A stretch of 20,989 nucleotides of DNA from an uncultured Corynebacterium sp. Lineage in GTDB: Bacteria; Actinomycetota; Actinomycetes; Mycobacteriales; Mycobacteriaceae. Shown here piece after piece: positions 7,866 to 13,391 of this stretch. The stretch is from positions 1 through 20,989 of the forward strand of contig NZ_CAMIFY010000048.1 in assembly GCF_946222985.1 (NCBI RefSeq), written 5' to 3'. The notes below the pieces were generated by a model, which was not told the origin of the DNA, searched no databases, and was given only the letters and a program-made list of their open reading frames with translations. Position 1 is the first letter of the stretch, and each line of letters opens with the position of its first letter. The translations under genes were made by a program, and so were the position numbers.

Positions 7866-8515
7866 GGAAGGATCTCCCGCTTCGTCGCCAGGGCGTTGAG
7901 CGCGGCGCAGGTGATCGCCGACCCGCCGCGGCGCCCGGTGACGGTGATGAACTCCAGGCCCGGCAGTTGCTCGACGACGTCGATGGTGGCCTGCTTGGAT
8001 TCGGCGGCGCCGACGAAGCCGACGGGGATGGCCAGGACGACCGCGGGCATCGGCAGCGCGCCGGTGCGGAGTCGGTCGAGCAGGTGATACAGCGCGGTCG
8101 GGGCATTGCCGATGGCCACGACGGCGCCGTCGAGGCGGTCGCCCCACAGTTCGACGGCCGCGGCGGTGCGGGTGGTGCCGAGCTCGGCGGCGAGGTCGGG
8201 CGTCCGGTCGTCGCGGAGGGTGCACACGACGTCGTTGTCGGCGGGCAGGCGGCGCCGGGTGATGCCGGAGGCGATCATCGTCACGTCGGTGAGGATCGGT
8301 TTGCCGGCTTCGAGGGCGGCGCGTCCCGCGGCGACGGCGCCGGGGGAGAAGACGATGTCGTCGGCCAGGTCCGTCTGTCCGGCGGCGTGGATCATGCGCA
8401 CGGCCACGATCTCTTCGTCCGCGGTGAAGCGGTCCAGGTCCGACTCGGCGCGGATGATGGAGAACGATTCGCGGTAGATCGCCGCGCCGTCGGTGACGTA
8501 GTCGAAGCCAGGCAT
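7862..8515 (-). CDS. cobH: Precorrin-8X methylmutase
   Basis: A 217-residue enzyme that moves the C11 methyl group to C12, turning precorrin-8X into hydrogenobyrinate. The N-terminus PGFDYVTDGAAIYRESFSII is family-typical. The catalytic His is His43 in VRMIHAAGQTDL, matching the numbering of the characterised Pseudomonas denitrificans enzyme. Further motifs are PILTDVTMIASGI (73-85), AIGNAPTALY and AIPVGFVGAAESK. Length is normal. The ATG at 8515 is preceded by TAATCT six bases upstream, a likely -10 for a leaderless transcript, so cobH and cobIJ may be transcribed separately from cobG. The stop overlaps the cobIJ GTG. Confidence 0.96.
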   Translation of the reverse strand: MPGFDYVTDGAAIYRESFSIIRAESDLDRFTADEEIVAVRMIHAAGQTDLADDIVFSPGAVAAGRAALEAGKPILTDVTMIASGITRRRLPADNDVVCTLRDDRTPDLAAELGTTRTAAAVELWGDRLDGAVVAIGNAPTALYHLLDRLRTGALPMPAVVLAIPVGFVGAAESKQATIDVVEQLPGLEFITVTGRRGGSAITCAALNALATKREILP

Positions 8516-8609
8516 GCGGACAGATTAAGACACGCTTGACGACGAACGGCGTTCAGGTCATGCGCCGTCGCGTGTCGGTCCGGCGTCGGACGCGATCCAG
8601 CGCCGGCCC
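8516..8609 (-). promoter_or_regulatory. cobG-cobH intergenic region with likely cobH promoter and small palindrome
   Basis: This 94-bp gap is unusual inside an otherwise packed cluster. Read on the minus strand, TAATCT (complement of 8522-8527) lies 6 nt before the cobH ATG and fits TANNNT. An 11-bp perfect inverted repeat, GAACGGCGTTC (8544-8554), falls where a -35 element would sit and could be an operator. A 5-bp stem (8578-8582 with 8587-8591) may help end cobG transcription, but no U-tract follows. Confidence 0.35.
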
Positions 8610-9809
8610 CTACGAAACCGCGGTGACCTCGTACTCGCCGTCGCCGGTGGCGAGGTAGTCGACGTAGTCGCCCTTGGGGCGGCCGCAGCGGCGTTCGCAT
8701 CCGGAGAAATGCACGCGCCCCTCGGGCAGTCGCGCGGCCGCGATGGCGTGCGCGGCGTCTCCGCGGGTGTCGGCGAGGGACTTGGCGCACCCCGGTCGCC
8801 CGGTGCAGGCGGAGACGTTGAGCCACGTGGAATTGCGGTCGAAGATCAGTCCGTTGGGGGCCATGACGCGCACGACCTGCTCGGCGACGGGTTCGTCCAG
8901 GTCGTGGAGGATCAGGGAGTACCACGGCGTGACGTGCACGGGAACGTTCGTGTGCGAGATGGCGCGGGCCAGGCGCGCGGGCAGGATTCCGAAACGCAGG
9001 CCGGCGGCCAGGCTGACCCGCCCGTCGGGCTGATCGATCCAACCGATCTGGTCGGTGCCCGGGTGGGCGAAGGCGAAGGACTCCGCGTCGGAGGCTTCGC
9101 CGACGTCGACGCCGAGCTCCTCGGCGGCCGCGGCGATCACGTCGCCGGCCAGGTCCGATTCCTCGATGCGCCACGCCGACCCGCGCAACCGCGACCAAGC
9201 GCGGGTGGCGGCCATGAGCATGTCGACGGCGCGATCGCGCGGGACCGACGCCCCGGCCGGCGCCCCGGCGACGACCAGTTCGAACTCGCCGCCGCCCAGT
9301 GCGACGACGCCGAGGTCGGGTGATTCGCCGAGCACGTCGCCGCGCCCGTCGTCGACGGCGAACAGCGTCCGTCCCGGCAGCGCGGCCAGGTCCGCGTCGG
9401 CGCACAGGGCCCGGTCGAAATCGTCGACGAGATCGGAGACGTCGTCGAGGCCGCCGACGCGCCCGGTCATCGGCGATTGCAGGATGTTGCGCACCTTGTC
9501 GTGGGAGGGGTGGGGGACCATGCCCGCCTCTTCGGCCGCGTCGGCGAAGCCCGCCGCGTCGCGGATCCCGCGGATCTGCACGTTGCCGCGGGAGGTGAAG
9601 TGGATGTCGCCGTCGCCGAAGTTGTCCGCCAGGTCCGCCAGCACGGCGAACGCCGGCGCGGGCAGTAGGCCTCCGGGAAATCGCAGGCGCCCGATGGCGC
9701 CGTCCGCGGCGACGTGGAGGGTGCGGGCACCGGGGCACCCGTCGGCCCGATCACGCTCCGGTCCCGGTCGTTCCCCGTGTGCGTCTCGTCCGTCAGCGAC
9801 CGTGTCCAT
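8610..9809 (-). CDS. cobG: Precorrin-3B synthase (ferredoxin-dependent sulfite/nitrite reductase family)
   Basis: A 399-residue protein of the nitrite/sulfite reductase fold. It oxidises precorrin-3A using O2 to give precorrin-3B, the oxygen-requiring step of the aerobic cobalamin route. The N-terminal ferredoxin-like half has GDIHFTSRGNVQIRGI, typical of the family. The C-terminal half has the [4Fe-4S] cluster ligands: Cys335 and Cys341 (CTGRPGC) and Cys371 and Cys375 (CERRC). An ATG at 9809 is preferred: it follows GGGGG closely and sits 7 nt after TATGAT, a near-ideal -10 hexamer suggesting a leaderless transcript. In-frame alternatives are ATG 9821 (inside that hexamer) and GTG 9869. Its presence marks the cob genes here as the aerobic type. 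Confidence 0.93.
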   Translation of the reverse strand: MDTVADGRDAHGERPGPERDRADGCPGARTLHVAADGAIGRLRFPGGLLPAPAFAVLADLADNFGDGDIHFTSRGNVQIRGIRDAAGFADAAEEAGMVPHPSHDKVRNILQSPMTGRVGGLDDVSDLVDDFDRALCADADLAALPGRTLFAVDDGRGDVLGESPDLGVVALGGGEFELVVAGAPAGASVPRDRAVDMLMAATRAWSRLRGSAWRIEESDLAGDVIAAAAEELGVDVGEASDAESFAFAHPGTDQIGWIDQPDGRVSLAAGLRFGILPARLARAISHTNVPVHVTPWYSLILHDLDEPVAEQVVRVMAPNGLIFDRNSTWLNVSACTGRPGCAKSLADTRGDAAHAIAAARLPEGRVHFSGCERRCGRPKGDYVDYLATGDGEYEVTAVS

Positions 9810-9816
9810 GCCCCCG

Positions 9817-9870
9817 ATCATACGACGCGGCCGGAGCGGATCGGGGGCCCGGGACCGTGACGTCGTCACG
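9817..9870 (-). promoter_or_regulatory. cobG promoter region with 15-bp palindromic operator candidate
   Basis: TATGAT (complement of 9817-9822) lies 7 nt before the cobG ATG and is the best -10 candidate. Upstream, at 9856-9870, the sequence CGTGACG-T-CGTCACG is a perfect inverted repeat with a one-base centre. It is about 47-61 bp upstream of the presumed start, a typical activator position. It does not fit GlxR, whose TGTGA and TCACA half sites have six bases between them. The region is shared with the divergent lipase gene. Confidence 0.4.
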
Positions 9871-9915
9871 CGAAGTCCTTGCAGAAGGGGTGCAACGGGC
9901 CAGGTCGGTGATCAT

Positions 9916-9948
9916 TTTCACGAAAACTACACGATAGGTTTCACGAAA
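9916..9948 (+). repeat. Two TTTCACGAAA direct repeats upstream of lipase 1
   Basis: TTTCACGAAA occurs at 9916-9925 and again at 9939-9948, a 23-bp period, close to two helical turns. Each unit is itself nearly palindromic (8 of 10 positions). A TAGGTT hexamer fitting the -10 pattern overlaps the start of the second copy (9935-9940). The arrangement looks like a pair of operator sites on one DNA face in an AT-richer island between cobG and the lipase gene. The regulator is unknown. Confidence 0.45.
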
Positions 9949-9950
9949 GA

Positions 9951-9966
9951 AGTAACCTGCATCACA
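9951..9966 (+). promoter_or_regulatory. Degenerate GlxR (CRP-family) site / promoter of lipase 1
   Basis: AGTAACCTGCATCACA matches 9 of the 12 fixed positions of the corynebacterial GlxR consensus TGTGANNTANNTCACA, with the right half site intact. TAACCT (9953-9958), a possible -10 hexamer, lies inside it. The matching element in front of the second lipase is a much better fit, which supports the assignment. Confidence 0.35.
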
Positions 9967-10037
9967 TGCCGGGGACACCCGACGACGCTCCACCCTCACG
10001 ACCCGAACGACATCCCGAAAACGAACGGAAGAACCAC

Positions 10038-11579
10038 ATGATCCTGCGCTCCACCGCCCGTCACCGCCGCACCATGGGGGAGTCGACGTCACGACGGACG
10101 GGACCGCGCACCGCGCTGGCCCTCGGCACGGCGGCGATGCTGTCGATCATCGGGGTTCCCGGGGACCTGCCCGGCGCGTCGCCGTTCGCGACGCCCCAGG
10201 CGAGCGCCGCCACACTGGGATCGCTGCCCGACAGCCCCGCCCGCGCACCCGAGGCCGGGGCGCTGGTCGACACCGGCCCGTTCCAGCTGCCGGCCACCGA
10301 CGACGCCTGGGCCGCCGACGCCCAGACGTTCCGCTACCGCTCCACCGACTCCATGGGCCGGCCGACGATCGACTCCGCCGTCCACATCACGCCCCGCGCG
10401 CCGTGGACCGGCCCCGGACCCCGCCCCGTCGTCCTCATCGCCCCCGGCACCCAGGGCATGGGCGAGCACTGCGACCCGTCCAACGCCCCCGTCGAAGGCG
10501 TCGCCTTCATCCCCGGCACCCCGCCGGACGCCTCGATCGCCTACGAATCGATCTTCATGGTCGAACACGTCAAGCGCGGCGCCACGGTCGTCATGATCGA
10601 CCACCACCGAAGCCTCGACACCGGGGCGCAGGAATACGTCGACAACATCGCCTCGGGCCAGTCGATGCTCGACGCCGGCGTCGCCCTGCGCGAACTCGGC
10701 ACCGACCCGGCGGCACCGACCGCAATCTACGGCTACTCGCAGGGCGGATCGGCCGCGGGCTGGGCCGCCGAGCACGCCTCGCGCTACGCGCCGGAGCTCA
10801 ACGTCGTGGCGTCGGCGGCGGGCGCCCCGCCGTCCGACCTCAACGCGGTGCTCGACTCCGTCGACGGGGGCCTGCTGATGGGCGTGCTCGGCTACGCGGC
10901 CGTCGGCCTGCTGTCCAAGGACACTGCACTGCGCGACGAGATCTACGACACCGTCCTCAACGACCGCGGCCGCGAGTGGTTCGACATGGCCGGCCGCACC
11001 TGCGTGGTGGGCACCGCCCTCGACTCGGCGTTCACCGACACCAGCGACCTCACCGTCGACGGGTCGTCGCTCAAGGAGGTCCTGGGCCGGTACCCGCAGA
11101 TCCTCGCCGAAATGGAGCGCCAGAAGCTGGGCAAGGGCGCGCCGACCGCGCCGACGATGCTCTACGGCTCCATCGGCGACGACGTCATCCCGATCGGCCA
11201 GATCCGCGAACTGCGCGACGCCTGGGAGGCCAAGGGCGCCCCGATCACCTACGTCGAGGACCAGACCCCGATGATCCCCGGCCAGCTGGCCATCGGGCAC
11301 GGCCCGGCGCTGCTGGCCAACGCCGTCGGCGTCGTCGACTTCCTGTGGGCGCACCTGGTCGCCGACGCCACCGGCGCCGAGCCCGTGTCGGGACGCATTC
11401 CCGGCCTCGAGCTGACGCCGGGACTGCCGGCCGCGCCGCTGCAGGCCCCGTTCGCCGCGCCCTCCGCGCCCAAGGCGCCCACGCCCGCCACCCCGGAAGC
11501 CCCCGCCGCCCCCGCGGCGCCGGGCATTCCGGAGATCAACGCCGCGCTGCCGGATCTGCCGTTCGGGCCGCGCTTCTGA
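10038..11579 (+). CDS. Secreted lipase, LIP family (secretory lipase), paralog 1
   Basis: A 513-residue alpha/beta hydrolase with the secretory lipase (LIP) layout. The nucleophile Ser234 is in YGYSQGG, with Asp382 (GDDVIP) and His421 (IGHGP) as probable triad partners. Cys145 (EHCDPSN) and Cys322 (RTCVVG) are conserved with the next gene and could form a disulfide. An N-terminal export signal is likely: a basic region with several Arg, a hydrophobic stretch around 25-42, and a possible cleavage after QASA near 57. The mature enzyme would hydrolyse acylglycerols outside the membrane. The C-terminus (about 460-505) is a Pro/Ala-rich tail. The ATG at 10038 follows GGAAG at good spacing; an upstream in-frame ATG at 9966 has no Shine-Dalgarno and overlaps the promoter. 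The paralog lies immediately downstream. Confidence 0.9.
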   Translation: MILRSTARHRRTMGESTSRRTGPRTALALGTAAMLSIIGVPGDLPGASPFATPQASAATLGSLPDSPARAPEAGALVDTGPFQLPATDDAWAADAQTFRYRSTDSMGRPTIDSAVHITPRAPWTGPGPRPVVLIAPGTQGMGEHCDPSNAPVEGVAFIPGTPPDASIAYESIFMVEHVKRGATVVMIDHHRSLDTGAQEYVDNIASGQSMLDAGVALRELGTDPAAPTAIYGYSQGGSAAGWAAEHASRYAPELNVVASAAGAPPSDLNAVLDSVDGGLLMGVLGYAAVGLLSKDTALRDEIYDTVLNDRGREWFDMAGRTCVVGTALDSAFTDTSDLTVDGSSLKEVLGRYPQILAEMERQKLGKGAPTAPTMLYGSIGDDVIPIGQIRELRDAWEAKGAPITYVEDQTPMIPGQLAIGHGPALLANAVGVVDFLWAHLVADATGAEPVSGRIPGLELTPGLPAAPLQAPFAAPSAPKAPTPATPEAPAAPAAPGIPEINAALPDLPFGPRF

Positions 11580-11615
11580 TTTTCTCAGGAAACTAACCAG
11601 AAACACCGTTTCCGG

Positions 11616-11631
11616 TGTAATCTACGTCACA
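11616..11631 (+). promoter_or_regulatory. GlxR (cAMP-CRP family) binding site candidate, lipase 2 promoter
   Basis: TGTAATCTACGTCACA matches 11 of the 12 fixed positions of the GlxR consensus TGTGANNTANNTCACA. The hexamer TAATCT (11618-11623) inside it fits the -10 pattern, so bound GlxR would be expected to repress. If the true promoter lay further downstream, activation would be possible. A 6-bp inverted repeat, ACACCG/CGGTGT (11603-11608 and 11613-11618), partly overlaps it. Confidence 0.5.
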
Positions 11632-11638
11632 GCATTCA

Positions 11639-11674
11639 CCGCGGCGCGGGCCGCAACGCCCGCGCCGCGGTTTT
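11639..11674 (+). terminator. Strong intrinsic terminator-like hairpin between the lipase genes
   Basis: A perfect 13-bp GC stem pairs 11639-11651 with 11658-11670 around a 6-nt loop, followed directly by TTTT. This is the clearest intrinsic terminator shape in the window. It lies 60 bp after the lipase 1 stop, so it may end that transcript. However, it is downstream of the GlxR-like site and its -10 hexamer, so it could instead lie in the leader of the lipase 2 mRNA and attenuate it. Confidence 0.7.
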
Positions 11675-11760
11675 GCCTTATCCGCACCCGGTTGCGCCTT
11701 CGGATCCGGTCCGACCGGGTTGCGTCCACGTCCCGTTTCATCTGGCCCAAGGAGCCTTCC

Positions 11761-13212
11761 ATGATTCGTTTCCGTCGCATCCTCGTCGCAGTGGGCACAT
11801 CCACGGCGCTCGTCCTCGCCGCCGCGCCCGCGGCCCACGCGGTCGGCCCGTTCGAGCAGAATCCGACCCGATCCGGCGACGCCGGCGTCGTCTCCGCATC
11901 GGAGAACATCGAACTGGTCGGCGGCAACGGCACGTGGATGGCCGACGCGAAGCGCTTCACCTATCACTCCACGGATTCGATGGGCCGGGCCAGCGTCGAC
12001 CGCGCCACCTACATCGAGCCGCGGATGCCGTGGACCGGTGACGGACCGCGTCCGCTGGTGGCCATCGCCCCAGGCACGCAGGGCGCGGGGGAGAAGTGCG
12101 ATCCGTCGAACACGGTCACCCAGGGCATCGCGGTCGATTTCACCCCGCTCGACCTCGGCATCAGCTACGAACTGCTGCCGGCCGCGGAGCACCTCTCGCG
12201 CGGCGCCGCCATCGTCCTCATCGACCACCACCGCAATCCCGACACGGGTTCGCAGGAGTACGTCGACAACATCTCCTCGGGACAATCGCTTCTCGACGCC
12301 GCCGTCGCCGCCCGTGACTTCGGCGTCGACCCGGCCACGCCGGTCGGTCTGTACGGGTACTCGCAGGGCGGTGGCGCCTCCGGTTGGGCCGCGGAAAACG
12401 CCCATGTCTACGCACCGGAGCTCAACATCGTCGCCTCCGCGGTCGGCGCACCGCCGTCGACCCTGGTCGAGGTACTCGACAGCATCGACGGGTCGATCCT
12501 CACGGCGGCAGCCGCCTACGCCATCAACGGCGTGCTGAGCAAGGACCCCGAACTGCGCGAGGAGGTCTACGAAACGGAGCTCAACGACGCCGGCCGTCGC
12601 TGGCTCGATTCCTCCGACCAGCTGTGCGTCGTCGGCTCGGTCATCGACTCGGGGTACCGGTCGACGTCGAAGTACACCGCGGACGGTTCGACGCTCGGCG
12701 AAATCATCGCCGACCGCTACCCGCACGTGCTGGTGGAGCTCGAGCGCCAGCAGCTCGGCAAGAAGGCACCGGGCCACGACGTCTTCCTCTGGGGCGGCGT
12801 CAACGACGACATCATTCCGATCGAGCAGATCCGCGCCGTGAACGCGGCCTGGTCCGGGCAGGGCGCCGAGGTGACCTACGTCGAAGACCCCACGGTGCGG
12901 ATCCCGGGGCGCGCCGCCATCAACCACATCGTGCCGATGCTGTCGCAGTTCGTCGCGGCGGCCGACTTCCTGTGGGCGCGCATGGCGCCCGGTTACGCCT
13001 CGACGATCCCGGGCCTGCCCGGTTCGCTGACGCCGCAGCCGCCGCAGCTGCCGGGCCTGCCGGGCCTGCCGGGCTCCGACGCCGGCTCCGTCGCTCCCGG
13101 AACTCCGGCGGCTCCCGAGGTGCCCGGCGCGGCCTCCATCGCGGGCCTGCCCGAGCAGGCGGCCATCCCGTCCTTCGACTCGTTGCCCTCCGTCGGGGTC
13201 GGGGGAGCGTAG
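11761..13212 (+). CDS. Secreted lipase, LIP family (secretory lipase), paralog 2
   Basis: A 483-residue secretory lipase colinear with its upstream neighbour along the catalytic domain. Shared blocks include RSTDSMGR/HSTDSMGR, IAPGTQG, CDPSN, IDHHR and QEYVDNI. Triad candidates are Ser201 (YGYSQGGG), Asp350 (NDDIIPI) and His389 (INHIVP); Cys113 and Cys289 match the Cys pair of paralog 1. The signal peptide is short and classical: MIRFRR, a hydrophobic core, and cleavage after AHA (residue 27). The tail (about 417-460) is rich in Pro, Gly and Leu, with PGLPGLPG repeats, and could span or bind the cell wall. The ATG at 11761 follows AAGGAG by 7 nt. The pair probably arose by tandem duplication that included the promoter. 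Confidence 0.92.
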   Translation: MIRFRRILVAVGTSTALVLAAAPAAHAVGPFEQNPTRSGDAGVVSASENIELVGGNGTWMADAKRFTYHSTDSMGRASVDRATYIEPRMPWTGDGPRPLVAIAPGTQGAGEKCDPSNTVTQGIAVDFTPLDLGISYELLPAAEHLSRGAAIVLIDHHRNPDTGSQEYVDNISSGQSLLDAAVAARDFGVDPATPVGLYGYSQGGGASGWAAENAHVYAPELNIVASAVGAPPSTLVEVLDSIDGSILTAAAAYAINGVLSKDPELREEVYETELNDAGRRWLDSSDQLCVVGSVIDSGYRSTSKYTADGSTLGEIIADRYPHVLVELERQQLGKKAPGHDVFLWGGVNDDIIPIEQIRAVNAAWSGQGAEVTYVEDPTVRIPGRAAINHIVPMLSQFVAAADFLWARMAPGYASTIPGLPGSLTPQPPQLPGLPGLPGSDAGSVAPGTPAAPEVPGAASIAGLPEQAAIPSFDSLPSVGVGGA

Positions 13213-13238
13213 CTCCACCCTCTGATTTCGGGGGCGGG

Positions 13239-13244
13239 TAGGCT
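13239..13244 (+). promoter_or_regulatory. -10 hexamer candidate for the cobN riboswitch transcript
   Basis: TAGGCT in the context GCGGGTAGGCT fits TANNNT; the same 11 bases precede fxsA. Transcription would start near 13251, just ahead of the riboswitch aptamer. The hexamer lies within inverted repeat GGGTAG-G-CTACCC (13236-13248), which may be an operator. No good -35 is visible. Confidence 0.4.
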
Positions 13245-13251
13245 ACCCCCG

Positions 13252-13391
13252 AACGAACACCCACCCGACTCGGGTGCATGGGGAAGCCGGTGAAACTCCG
13301 GGCGGTCGCGCCACTGTGAAAGTCAGACCCCCATCATCCCGGGAAGCTTGCCACGGGGGCGCGAAAATCCCCCGGGAAAGGCGCAGCCGCG
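13252..13391 (+). promoter_or_regulatory. Cobalamin (adenosylcobalamin) riboswitch controlling cobN
   Basis: The conserved cobalamin aptamer core is plain: GGGGAAGCCGGTGAAACTCC from 13280, GGGCGGTCGCGCCACTGTGA ending at 13319, then the B12-box-like AGTCAGACCCCCATC (13321-13335). ATGGGG (13278-13283) can pair with CCCCAT (13329-13334) to close the core, and CACCC/GGGTG (13262-13276) forms an upstream hairpin. Downstream, GGGGG (13355-13359) can pair with CCCCC (13369-13373), abutting GGGAAAGG (13374-13381), the likely Shine-Dalgarno. CCCGGG at 13338-13343 could instead pair with 13371-13376 and cover it. There is no U-tract, so control is probably at translation initiation, repressing cobN when cobalamin is abundant. 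The exact 5' and 3' limits are approximate. Confidence 0.9.

Noticed and set aside
9810..9869. Longer CobG starting at ATG 9821 or GTG 9869
   Set aside because: The extra residues are not family-like, ATG 9821 lies inside a near-ideal -10 hexamer, and GTG 9869 overlaps the palindrome. ATG 9809 is better supported, though proteomics could decide.
9879..9895. TTGCA/TGCAA inverted repeat in the cobG-lipase gap
   Set aside because: Arms of only 5 bp with a 7-bp spacer are expected by chance in a region of this size.
9966..10037. Upstream ATG giving lipase 1 a 24-residue longer N-terminus
   Set aside because: It has no Shine-Dalgarno, adds a polar Pro-rich stretch before the signal peptide and overlaps the promoter element. 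ATG 10038 has GGAAG at good spacing.
13228..13252. TCGGGGG/CCCCCGA stem after lipase 2 as an intrinsic terminator
   Set aside because: No U-tract follows, and the same bases hold the likely -10 of the cobN transcript. Left as a possible weak structure only.
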